Notes: a model not told the origin generated them from the sequence alone. 6,696 bases of DNA from Nitrososphaeraceae archaeon (GCA_025922735.1 JAICHI010000062.1:1-6696), one strand, 5' to 3'; counted from the first letter of the stretch, positions 1 through 5,746 are shown. Translations and numbers: made by a program.

Positions 1-257
1 ATGCAGTAAGTCTGGAACATGACTCCACGCTTTTCTGCATCAAATTCTGATAGTAATTCAAGCCACGTCTTGAAAAGGATTGACAATTTATTTGGATCTA
101 TGGTGGGCACGGCTGCTAATGCCATACTTATGATTTCGCTCTTTTCATCATCGCTCATTTCATAGAACTCTTTGAGACGGTTTTGCAGCATTTGTTTTCG
201 CAAAAAATCCGGCAGATCTGCAAGTATATGGATGATGTTGCCAGCCGCATTGTTCAT
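1..257 (-). CDS. Hypothetical helical protein, N-terminal part (runs off the window)
   Basis: Reading leftward from an ATG at 257-255 gives 85 codons with no stop before the window edge, so this is a partial gene whose C-terminus lies outside. The visible protein begins MNNAAGNIIHILADLPDFLR. It continues with charged amphipathic helices (a DDEKSE stretch near residue 36, an MALAAVPTIDPNKL stretch near 45-58, then LFKTWLELLSEFD). No signal peptide, membrane segment, Cys cluster or catalytic motif is visible. The codon use and sustained amphipathicity make it look like a real gene. It is divergent from purA across a 76-base spacer with TATA-like sequences on both strands. I do not recognise a named family; it may be a lineage-specific conserved archaeal protein, but its function is unknown. 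Confidence 0.7.
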   Translation of the reverse strand, partial: MNNAAGNIIHILADLPDFLRKQMLQNRLKEFYEMSDDEKSEIISMALAAVPTIDPNKLSILFKTWLELLSEFDAEKRGVMFQTYC

Positions 258-275
258 GATTAAATTGCGGGATGG

Positions 276-310
276 AGGAATTTATCTTATTTTAAGGATG
301 AATTAAATAA
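276..310. promoter_or_regulatory. Putative divergent promoter region between the left hypothetical gene and purA
   Basis: The 76-base spacer is AT-rich. On the plus strand a purine stretch GGAGGAA (274-280) is followed by TTTATCTTA (281-289), a BRE-plus-TATA-like arrangement that would place initiation near 308-312, about 24 bases before purA. AATTAAATAA (301-310) is a second candidate that would give an almost leaderless purA mRNA. On the minus strand CTTAAAATAAG (296-286) would give a nearly leaderless transcript for the left gene. The boxes are assigned by eye and their use is inferred. Confidence 0.35.
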
Positions 311-333
311 CTACACTAGGAAGAGAGAACCTT

Positions 334-1341
334 ATGTCATGCCTTGTGACAGTCGGCGGATTCTATGGAGATGAAGGGAAGGGCAAGATTATAGCCTACT
401 TGGCGAAAAAGGACAATCCTGCAATTGCTGTGCGTGGAGGCGTTGGTCCAAATGCAGGCCACACTTTTACTTTCGAAGGTAAGGAATACAAGGTGCGCAT
501 GTTACCAAGCGCTGTGCTCAACCCGACAACTAGGCTTTTGGTCGGCGCGGGAGTGCTTGTCAACCCGCAGGTTTTGATAGATGAAATTGTGAAGTTTCAT
601 GCAGACGACAGGACATTTGTGGACAGTCAGTGCGGCATTATTGAGCAAACACATATTGACCGGGACATAGGCGAAGACTACCTTAAGAGCAAGGTGGGCA
701 CTACAGGCACTGGAACTGGCCCGGCTAATGCGGACAGAGCACTTAGGAGGCTCAAGCTTGCAAGAGACATTCCAGAATTGTCACTTTACATGGAAGATGT
801 CAGCAATTCAGTTAACTATGCTCTACACAACAATGAGAGGGTGATAGTGGAAGGGACACAGGGAACTTATTTATCGCTGTTTCATGGCGGTTACCCCTAC
901 GTTACATCAAGCGACGTGACTGCTTCTGGCATCTGTTCACAGATTGGCATCGGACCAAAAAGAGTCGACGAAGTACTAGTGGTCTTTAAGGCATATGTGA
1001 CACGTGTTGGTGGCGGACCGCTTGAGAATGAGCTGAGCGAAGAAGAGGCAAGAAAGCGCGGCTGGATCGAGCATGGGAGTGTCACAGGCAGGCAGAGGAG
1101 GGCTGCGCCTTTTGATATAGAGCTTGCCAAGAAAGCGATCAGGCTCAACAGCGCAACACAACTTGCAGTCACAAAGCTGGACGTCGTTTTCCCACAGTCT
1201 GCAGGCCTGCACGAATACACAAAATTGCCCGAGGATGCAAAAAAATTCATTGCAAACATTGAAGGCGAGACCGGCCTTAAGGTGACCCTAATTGGCACGG
1301 GAAGAGAGGTCTATGATGTTATAGACCGCAGGTCATCTTAG
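334..1341 (+). CDS. purA: Adenylosuccinate synthetase (IMP-aspartate ligase), short archaeal form
   Basis: Catalyses GTP-dependent joining of IMP and aspartate to adenylosuccinate, the first committed step from IMP to AMP, in the cytosol. Visible motifs are the N-terminal loop GDEGKGK (residues 12-18, with Asp13 the expected catalytic base), GGVGPNAGHT (35-44, His43 the expected catalytic acid), VGAGVLVNP (70-78), TTGTGTGPA (123-131), EGTQGTYL (173-180), TSSDVTASG (191-199), TRVGGGP (223-229), TGRQRR (251-256, aspartate/IMP-binding Arg loop), TKLD (280-283, guanine recognition) and a C-terminal GTG near 321. At 335 residues it lacks about 100 residues compared with the roughly 430-residue bacterial enzyme, as is usual in archaea. 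The start ATG precedes the P-loop by the expected distance. A weak purine-rich AGGAAGAGAG (318-327) lies upstream. It converges with the next gene and their ends overlap by 9 bases. Confidence 0.96.
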   Translation: MSCLVTVGGFYGDEGKGKIIAYLAKKDNPAIAVRGGVGPNAGHTFTFEGKEYKVRMLPSAVLNPTTRLLVGAGVLVNPQVLIDEIVKFHADDRTFVDSQCGIIEQTHIDRDIGEDYLKSKVGTTGTGTGPANADRALRRLKLARDIPELSLYMEDVSNSVNYALHNNERVIVEGTQGTYLSLFHGGYPYVTSSDVTASGICSQIGIGPKRVDEVLVVFKAYVTRVGGGPLENELSEEEARKRGWIEHGSVTGRQRRAAPFDIELAKKAIRLNSATQLAVTKLDVVFPQSAGLHEYTKLPEDAKKFIANIEGETGLKVTLIGTGREVYDVIDRRSS

Positions 1342-1635
1342 CTTGCTTGCTACCAGCGCCTTTACAATATCCCTGCATAAACGCAGATCATCGAGGAGTT
1401 TTTTCTTGTCTCCTGATGATAGATCAAGCCTATCGATCATTGACTTTACAGTAGTGAGGTCTGGTGACTTGACAGGCTTGGGAGGAGGATTCCCCTCAAG
1501 GCCATAACGTAATTTCAGATCCAATATTGCATATTCAAGGGCCACGTAGACACGCCATAGCAACAGCCTGTCCGGTTTGCTACTCTCAACAAGAATTGAT
1601 TTGGCCTGCTCTACAAGCCTGTCCAGCTTCTCCAA
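1333..1635 (-). CDS. Hypothetical 100-aa helical protein (TTG start)
   Basis: The ORF encodes a fully helical-looking protein. Residues 1-48 form a first helical hairpin (EKLDRLVEQAKSILVE, then LLLWRVYVALEYAILDLKLR). A proline-rich linker follows (NPPPKPVKSPDL, about 49-60), then a second pair of helices (VKSMIDRLDLSSGDKKKLL and CRDIVKALVASKLR). The start is taken as TTG at 1635 because a TAA stop lies in frame three codons upstream and no ATG occurs before the middle of the protein; a GTG within VYVAL is the only alternative. There is no RxxxxH HEPN motif, metal site or membrane helix. It converges on purA and overlaps its last 9 bases. It diverges from the 226-aa gene across a 61-base spacer with a shared TATA-like box. 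I do not recognise a family. Small helical proteins of this kind may be protein-interaction modules, but no function is proposed. Confidence 0.72.
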   Translation of the reverse strand: MEKLDRLVEQAKSILVESSKPDRLLLWRVYVALEYAILDLKLRYGLEGNPPPKPVKSPDLTTVKSMIDRLDLSSGDKKKLLDDLRLCRDIVKALVASKLR

Positions 1636-1663
1636 TGATAATTATTCTACCGCTAACGGATGA

Positions 1664-1671
1664 CTTTAATA
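1664..1671. promoter_or_regulatory. Possible shared bidirectional TATA box
   Basis: CTTTAATA on the plus strand reads TATTAAAG on the minus strand, and both are fair archaeal TATA elements. It lies about 26 bases before the plus-strand TTG at 1697 and about 29 bases before the minus-strand TTG at 1635. With the usual archaeal TATA-to-start distance of about 25 bases, both transcripts would begin within roughly 0-8 bases of their start codons and so be leaderless or nearly so. That one box serves both genes is inferred from spacing alone. Confidence 0.45.
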
Positions 1672-1696
1672 CGGTAAGTATTAACAATATCGCGAT

Positions 1697-2377
1697 TTGC
1701 GGCTTAAGGCTCCTTGCTACATTGCGCTAGCAAGCCTCAGGGATTTTGGCAGGCTAGTATGCGCGCTGGAGCGGACTCCTTTGCCTGCATTTTCACTTCA
1801 GTTTAACAGGCACGAGGTGCTTGCAGTCCAGACGGACATCATCAACGGAAGACCGGTGATCTATTATACACAAGAGGACTCAAAGGATGGTCAGTACCTG
1901 GCCTACAGAGTAAGCAACGGCATTGAAGAAGTGTTGCTTGCCAGCTCGGTTGACAATCCTACATATGTTTACTCGCCTATTCTCAAGGTGGAAAAGTTCC
2001 CCCGCTCGCTTACAAGATCTGCGAGGATTGACAAAGGATCAGGTTACACCGTCATAAAGCTGAAGGATCTTCCAAGCCTTGCCAAGGTGGCAGCCTATAA
2101 AACAATATACGATGAGCCGCCCCTGCCTCTCTTTCTGTTCAAAGAACGTGGAGGCAAGGTCGTGCTAGGCACTGCAATGAGTGCAAATGACAATGAGACC
2201 ATATCCTATTTTTACTACGTGACTGCGGAAGAAGAGCCAAAGGAGCCCTTTTTGCGATACAGCAGCCAAAGGGCCGATCAGCCAACGTTCTTGACAAGGC
2301 TGGATGAACACGGATACGTTTATCTCAAGGTGATAAGGCTGGCAGAGGATCATCCACTGGTAAAGACCTATGACTAG
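1697..2377 (+). CDS. Hypothetical protein translationally coupled to pyrF
   Basis: Encodes up to 226 residues that look soluble and alternate beta-strand and helix. Examples are HEVLAVQTDIINGRPVIYYTQ (about 39-59), QYLAYRVSNGIEEVLLA (66-82), GYTVIKLKDLPSLAKVA (116-132), PLPLFLFKE (142-150), KVVLGTAM (154-161), ISYFYYVTAEEE (169-180) and YVYLKVIRLA (207-216). No signal peptide, membrane helix, Cys pair or nucleotide-binding loop is evident. The start is taken as TTG at 1697, about 26 bases from a TATA-like box; a later TTG at 1781 (residue 29) remains possible because the first 28 residues are less ordered. It ends in TAG at 2375-2377 and overlaps pyrF by ATGACTAG, so the two genes should be co-transcribed and translationally coupled. 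I do not recognise the family. Context suggests a role alongside pyrimidine synthesis, or simple co-expression; neither is shown. Confidence 0.75.
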   Translation: MRLKAPCYIALASLRDFGRLVCALERTPLPAFSLQFNRHEVLAVQTDIINGRPVIYYTQEDSKDGQYLAYRVSNGIEEVLLASSVDNPTYVYSPILKVEKFPRSLTRSARIDKGSGYTVIKLKDLPSLAKVAAYKTIYDEPPLPLFLFKERGGKVVLGTAMSANDNETISYFYYVTAEEEPKEPFLRYSSQRADQPTFLTRLDEHGYVYLKVIRLAEDHPLVKTYD

Positions 2378-3104
2378 GCCCTTTTTCGAAAGGATTGCCA
2401 CAGTGGCTATAGAAAAAAAAAGCCCAATAGTTCTTGCCCTTGATCCTAGACCACCAGGCAATCAAAGGCTGCCAGAACTTGCAGCAAGGACCATCTGTGC
2501 AGTCGAGCACCACATCTGCGCCGTCAAGATGAATTTCCATATCATCCTACCGCTGTCTGCGTCTGAAATTTTGAGGATAAACAAGCTGGCCCACTCTTTT
2601 GGGCTACAATCAATAGCAGACATCAAGCTGAACGACATCGAAACCACCAACGCTGTTGCCGTCGATCACCTAATAAAGATGGGCTTTGATGCCGTCATAG
2701 CAAATCCCTTTATTGGCAGAGACGCACTTGCTTCGCTAGTACAAAAGGCACACAAGGCAGATGCAGGCATCATTGCGCTTGTATACATGAGCCATCCAGA
2801 GGCAAAGGAGGGCTTTGGGCTCGAAATACAAGGGCGCGGGTTATACAAAATGTTTTTTGAAAGGGCTACGGCTTCCGGTGTCGACGGCATAGTGGTGGGC
2901 GCAACCCAGGATAAGATTTTAAAAGAGATCGCAGGGCGACTACCGGTGTATTCACCTGGAGTTGGGGCGCAGGGCGGCGATGCAGAGCAGACAATTAGAA
3001 ACGGCGCAGATTATTTAATAATTGGCAGATCAATAGTTGAAGCCAAGCAGCCTGCCAAGGTCGCAAGAGAAATCCAAAACAGAATCTTATCGATAGGCAA
3101 GTGA
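2370..3104 (+). CDS. pyrF: Orotidine 5'-phosphate decarboxylase
   Basis: Decarboxylates orotidine monophosphate to UMP, the last step of de novo pyrimidine synthesis, in the cytosol. The protein is a TIM-barrel of 244 residues, a normal length. Catalytic and binding residues are all visible: Asp25 in LALDP, Lys53 in VKMN, and the signature ADIKLNDIETTN (83-94) supplying the Asp84-Lys86-Asp89 charge network. The phosphate loop SPGVGAQGGD (195-204) contains Gln201, and Arg220 sits in IIGRSI. It starts at ATG 2370 inside the last codons of the 226-aa gene (8-base overlap) without a clear Shine-Dalgarno sequence of its own, so coupling by reinitiation is likely. At the other end it converges with the Nudix gene, and the two coding sequences share 18 bases (3087-3104). 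Nothing suggests damage or a recent transfer. Confidence 0.95.
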   Translation: MTRPFFERIATVAIEKKSPIVLALDPRPPGNQRLPELAARTICAVEHHICAVKMNFHIILPLSASEILRINKLAHSFGLQSIADIKLNDIETTNAVAVDHLIKMGFDAVIANPFIGRDALASLVQKAHKADAGIIALVYMSHPEAKEGFGLEIQGRGLYKMFFERATASGVDGIVVGATQDKILKEIAGRLPVYSPGVGAQGGDAEQTIRNGADYLIIGRSIVEAKQPAKVAREIQNRILSIGK

Positions 3105-3521
3105 GTGTTGCTGAAGATATTCTTTTGCAGCTGACAACAGGTTCTTGGCGTTTAGATAAGTCAGTTGCTGCATTGCGTCATCGAATTTTCTCCATGCAAA
3201 GCCAATGTGCTCATGTGAAAGGATCACTTTGCGTGTGCGCGCCCGTGCAAGATACAACACAACCTCCTTTCGCACAGGCTTCTTGCCATGTCTGTATTTG
3301 TATTCGATCTTCATACGGAAGCCATCCAAAAATTCAACATTAGTAATGCAGGTCTCTTCCCGAATTTCACGAGTAGCGGTCTGCTTTTCGTTTTCTCCAG
3401 CTTCAATGTTACCCTTTGGAAAGTCCCAGTGGCCGGCGGAGTAATGCAATAATAGATATTCCGGCTCGGAATTGTCTTCCATATAGAATACCACTGCACC
3501 GGCCGACCGCTCGTCTATCAA
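3087..3521 (-). CDS. Nudix hydrolase, NUDT2-like (probable Ap4A/dinucleoside polyphosphate pyrophosphohydrolase)
   Basis: A 144-residue single-domain Nudix protein. The Nudix box runs from Gly37 to Ile59: GNIEAGE, seven residues, then REIREETCI. This matches GX5EX7REUXEEXGU except that Cys58 replaces the last Gly; the metal-binding REXXEE glutamates are intact. WDFPKGN before the box, GFRMKIEYKY after it, and LSHEHIGFAWRKFDDA near 101-116 resemble the bis(5'-nucleosyl)-tetraphosphatase (NUDT2) subfamily, which cleaves Ap4A-type nucleotides. mRNA-decapping or general NTP clean-up activity remains possible. The start is TTG at 3521: an in-frame TAA lies upstream (3564-3566), and the first beta strand RSAGAVVF begins at residue 5, leaving no room for a start much later (GTG at residue 10, ATG at residue 14). 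It is the third gene of a probable minus-strand operon, 42 bases after the 55-aa gene. It converges with pyrF with an 18-base overlap. Confidence 0.88.
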   Translation of the reverse strand: MIDERSAGAVVFYMEDNSEPEYLLLHYSAGHWDFPKGNIEAGENEKQTATREIREETCITNVEFLDGFRMKIEYKYRHGKKPVRKEVVLYLARARTRKVILSHEHIGFAWRKFDDAMQQLTYLNAKNLLSAAKEYLQQHSLAYR

Positions 3522-3563
3522 TAGTCTGTGATTGATCTGGTTGTTTGTAAGTTTTTTGCAGTA

Positions 3564-3731
3564 TTATTCTTCGTCATGGTCATTCTCTTTTCCCACTGGC
3601 TCTTGGTCTTGGTCCTGCAGTAGAGTAGGCGCTGCATAGTTGTGTACGTCTAGCCATTCTTCTTGCGACATCCAGTAGCCGCAAAACCATTTTTGCTGTT
3701 TTGGATCATAGTCTCCGTGCTGTTGTGACAT
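3564..3731 (-). CDS. Small acidic hypothetical protein (55 aa)
   Basis: An ATG at 3731 opens a 55-codon frame ending in TAA at 3564. The first half is rich in aromatic residues with a single Cys (QQKWFCGYWMSQEEW, about residues 12-26). The last third is a disordered-looking acidic tail (QDQDQEP, then ENDHDEE) ending the protein. It sits 29 bases after the DUF373 stop and 42 bases before the Nudix TTG on the same strand, filling the gap exactly as an operon member would. AAAGGTGA upstream resembles a Shine-Dalgarno element but lies about 20 bases from the ATG, which is far. There is no membrane helix or known motif. The aromatic block could be an interaction surface. The call rests on spacing, ATG start and composition; I do not recognise a family, and a chance ORF cannot be fully excluded. 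Confidence 0.6.
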   Translation of the reverse strand: MSQQHGDYDPKQQKWFCGYWMSQEEWLDVHNYAAPTLLQDQDQEPVGKENDHDEE

Positions 3732-3760
3732 GGTAATTTTTTGTTGCAGTCACCTTTACA

Positions 3761-4912
3761 TTAGTGTTTCAGAACTTCGTCGCCTTTTCTGTTCCTAAAA
3801 TAATAGTAAAGGACTGTTGCAGCTACAAGCGACATTGCAAGACCTATCAGCAGAGATGAGATGAGCGTAAATGGATTTGTCCCTTCTGTAAGCACGGATG
3901 TGAACTGTAGCAGTGGGATATAGAGCAGCGCAAGCACCGCAAGGCGCAGTATATCAGACATAATCCTGCTGCTTCCCTTGAACCAATCGCTCAACAGGAC
4001 ACCGCCAAGAATTGTAGCAATCCCTATCCATAGCAGAGTTATCGTACTGTTAGCAAATCTTCCCACTATAGTCCTGTTTGAAACGATGTCAAGCGCACTC
4101 ATTTCAGGAGTGAGTATGTTGGACGGTATGCTGGATATGCCGTTTGCAATGGCCGCAAGTATGATAAGCACGCCGCCAATGATTGAGAATATCTTAATAA
4201 ACGACGTTGGAGTCAGCCTGCCAAAAGAGCTTAATGCCTTGTCAATGTCAAATGCCCTGACGATGAATGCACCGCCAAGAATTGCAAGCACGATTGCAGT
4301 TATCCACTTTGCCGCGTCGAATATGACGGCAAGTGCTCCTGCTGCTAGCAGAATGCCGGGGACGCCTAGAAAGAACTTTGAATACTGGGAATCATAAACG
4401 AGCATCCTAAGATACCGGCCCAGCACTGCGTACGAATACTCAACACTTCTACTATGCCGGATAATTACGCGCTGGACTGATATCACGGGTATTCGTGATT
4501 GGATGACAGGTAGGATTGTCTCGTCGTCCTCGCCATCAGAGACAATGACTGCGCCGTCTGCGCGATATTTCTCAAGTATGCTTTTCACCTCAAGGCTTAT
4601 CTTCTCGTCAGCTTCGACACCCCTATTGAACTTGCCGGCCACTACTGCAACCTCAGCAGCGTAGCCCTTGCTCACAAGCTCCTCGTATGTCTTGACTGCG
4701 CCAAAAATGGCATTCGAGTCTGCATCCTCCGGATCCTCAAGTGCAAGCCTAGTGCCAGCATTGATGCATGCATCGCGGCCGACAATTGGTGTCTCAATGC
4801 CGCCCTTTGAGCCAATGTCGTCGTCCCTATCTATGCAGAGCACCAAGATCTTGCTATAAGTAGCTTCTTTGCTTGCGCCTTTTACGCTGGCGTGGTTGAT
4901 AGAGTACGGCAT
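3761..4912 (-). CDS. DUF373 family archaeal membrane protein
   Basis: A 383-residue protein of the archaeal DUF373 family, whose function is not established. The soluble N-terminal domain carries the family's conserved blocks: LVLCIDRDDDIG (23-34), TPIVGRDACINAG (41-53), LALEDPEDADSNAIFGAVK (56-74), ADGAVIVSDGEDDE (118-131) and IQSRIPVISVQRVIIRHSRS (137-156). About six hydrophobic segments follow, near residues 180-198, 202-220, 240-260, 288-308, 320-341 and 348-371, with a short basic/acidic tail (RNRKGDEVLKH). The soluble domain is therefore probably cytoplasmic and membrane-anchored. The acidic clusters (DRDDD, EDPEDAD, DGEDDE) suggest metal or nucleotide handling, but this is inference. 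About 20 residues precede the first conserved strand, longer than the minimal domain needs. ATG at 4912 is supported by a TATA box about 25 bases upstream, giving a leaderless mRNA. It is the first gene of the probable DUF373/55-aa/Nudix operon. Confidence 0.9.
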   Translation of the reverse strand: MPYSINHASVKGASKEATYSKILVLCIDRDDDIGSKGGIETPIVGRDACINAGTRLALEDPEDADSNAIFGAVKTYEELVSKGYAAEVAVVAGKFNRGVEADEKISLEVKSILEKYRADGAVIVSDGEDDETILPVIQSRIPVISVQRVIIRHSRSVEYSYAVLGRYLRMLVYDSQYSKFFLGVPGILLAAGALAVIFDAAKWITAIVLAILGGAFIVRAFDIDKALSSFGRLTPTSFIKIFSIIGGVLIILAAIANGISSIPSNILTPEMSALDIVSNRTIVGRFANSTITLLWIGIATILGGVLLSDWFKGSSRIMSDILRLAVLALLYIPLLQFTSVLTEGTNPFTLISSLLIGLAMSLVAATVLYYYFRNRKGDEVLKH

Positions 4913-4937
4913 CTTGCTATCAGTACTCTACAGAATT

Positions 4938-4946
4938 GTTTATAGG
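4938..4946 (-). promoter_or_regulatory. TATA box of the DUF373 operon
   Basis: On the minus strand CCTATAAAC ends about 25 bases before the DUF373 ATG at 4912. That is the archaeal TATA-to-start distance, so transcription should begin at or within a few bases of the ATG and give a leaderless message. A flanking AT-rich TTAAATTAATTAA stretch lies just upstream. Assigned by position and sequence only. Confidence 0.55.
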
Positions 4947-4983
4947 TTAATTAATTTAATCCACTTTCTAATAAGCGGAATTA

Positions 4984-5064
4984 TTGGTCTTATTAAAAGC
5001 GAGGCTAGTTGGTCCCTGTCGTATAGAAATTTTATTTATATAACTCAGGTCATCTTGATTGGTC
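4984..5064 (+). repeat. Spaced direct repeat TTGGTC (3 copies at 25- and 50-base intervals)
   Basis: TTGGTC occurs at 4984-4989, 5009-5014 and 5059-5064; the last two copies extend to TTGGTCC followed by a pyrimidine and T. The intervals are 25 and 50 bases. The second and third copies flank a TATA-like element at 5035-5043. They could be operator half-sites, but six-base repeats in AT-rich DNA also arise by chance. Confidence 0.3.
5035..5043. promoter_or_regulatory. Orphan TATA-like element
   Basis: TTTATATAA, within an AT-rich run from 5021, is the strongest TATA consensus in the gap and contains the perfect palindrome TTATATAA. Reading rightward it would start a transcript near 5065, but no ORF longer than 23 codons follows closely. 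Reading leftward there is also no matching gene start. If active it would make a non-coding RNA or be the leftover promoter of a lost gene. Confidence 0.35.
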
Positions 5065-5219
5065 CTTCTTGTTTCCAGAGGTAAAAGCTCCTTGAGTGAT
5101 GGTATTCGAACATCTATTGGGTTGAATATATTAGTTTGAAAAAGGCTGCCATGAAGCGATCGTACGTACTCCAAAGTTTGCTAAGAAAAAGCGATTTGTT
5201 TTGTCAGATATGTGTGTAT

Positions 5220-5239
5220 TGATCCCAGTGTTGGGATTA
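5220..5239. repeat. Short perfect hairpin in the gene-poor region
   Basis: ATCCCA (5222-5227) and TGGGAT (5232-5237) pair around a GTGT loop. A G-T wobble and one T-A pair extend the stem to 8 bp. No T-run follows on either strand, so it is not a classic terminator. It may be part of a structured RNA downstream of the orphan TATA element. Confidence 0.35.
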
Positions 5240-5328
5240 TAAGATGAAAGATAACATCGCATTCATTGAACATATAACAGTGTAAGTGGACAGTAAAAAA
5301 GAAGGATATGATGCAGTTGCTATACTGT

Positions 5329-5350
5329 ATGGAAGATTGCCATCTTGCAT
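5329..5350. repeat. Imperfect palindrome/hairpin
   Basis: ATG-G-AAGAT, a TGCC loop, then ATCTT-G-CAT form a 22-base palindrome with a single G/G mismatch. It lies about 90 bases right of the 5220-5239 hairpin in the same gene-poor stretch. It could be an RNA stem or a binding site for a dimeric protein; no function is shown. Confidence 0.35.
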
Positions 5351-5599
5351 TTATCGATCCCGAACTGAGGACAATTTAACTATTTTATATTCACTATAAC
5401 TGCCAGGGCAGCTGAAAGACGAATATACTTTTGCTACTAGCAATTCACAGAAAAATACCAAGTCCAGTATCAGGACCATAAAACAGGTTATACAGTCAGA
5501 GATGAAAAATATAGCACATATGGGTTATAGTATCTAACATAAATTCCGCTGTTGTATTGTTTGTAAGCTAGCCACGTGAATGTATTGCGTAGTAAGTCA

Positions 5600-5746
5600 T
5601 TACTGATCTTTATGCTGCTCTCCTTGCTCTAGTGGTAAAACAAAAGTGAATGTAGCACCTTTTCCATCTTTGTTATTTTCTCCCTTTATCATACCCCCGT
5701 GTGATTCTATGATATATTTTGATATATACAATCCAAGACCGATGCC
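5600..5746 (-). pseudogene. Histidine kinase relic (C-terminal end of the ATPase domain)
   Basis: Read leftward from 5746, 48 codons encode [18 protein letters not shown], then [20 protein letters not shown] and a short polar tail, ending in TAA at 5600. This is the G2 box and the last strands of a HATPase_c domain, exactly as at the C-terminus of sensor histidine kinases. Everything a kinase needs upstream is missing: the phospho-accepting His, the N and G1 boxes, and any sensor. A TGA stands immediately before the first Gly codon, and the upstream DNA shows no kinase motif in any frame I read. There is no start codon in the fragment before the G2 box, so it is a broken gene. The retained sequence is well conserved, so the loss may be fairly recent. 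The break coincides with one arm of an inverted repeat (5743-5775). Confidence 0.82.

Larger units (their letters stand above)
4947..5599. other. Long gene-poor intergenic region
   Basis: This roughly 650-base AT-rich stretch lies between the DUF373 promoter and the kinase relic and has no convincing gene. A 68-codon minus frame from TTG 5174 to 4968 shows no recognisable motif and is not called. The plus frame beginning at ATG 5151 continues to 5537 but is interrupted by stops at 5220, 5283 and 5397. It is either noise or a badly decayed gene. The region does hold a strong TATA-like element, spaced TTGGTC copies and two hairpins (listed separately). I see no tRNA, CRISPR or insertion-sequence ends. 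It probably represents decayed accessory DNA and/or an unannotated small RNA locus. Confidence 0.6.

Noticed and set aside
897..1298. 133-codon open frame on the minus strand inside purA
   Set aside because: It is antisense to a clear PurA with all motifs, is Ser/Pro/Thr-rich low-information sequence, and matches no family; it is a shadow of purA codon bias.
3978..4397. 139-codon plus-strand open frame inside the DUF373 gene
   Set aside because: It is antisense to the membrane-segment codons of DUF373; its Met/Ala/Ser-rich composition is the mirror of hydrophobic codons.
5096..5120. tRNA-like ATTCGAAC in the gene-poor region
   Set aside because: It resembles a T-loop core, but I could find no acceptor stem, D-arm or anticodon arm around it on either strand.
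4968..5174. 68-codon minus-strand frame with a TTG start upstream of DUF373
   Set aside because: No recognisable motif and a weak start. It overlaps the AT-rich TATA region, and there is no promoter at a sensible distance. It is more likely chance than a gene.
5308..5368. Possible C/D box sRNA (ATGATGC at 5308-5314, CTGA at 5365-5368)
   Set aside because: The C box has one mismatch, there is no terminal stem between the flanks, and there are no clear internal D'/C' boxes; the two short motifs are expected by chance.
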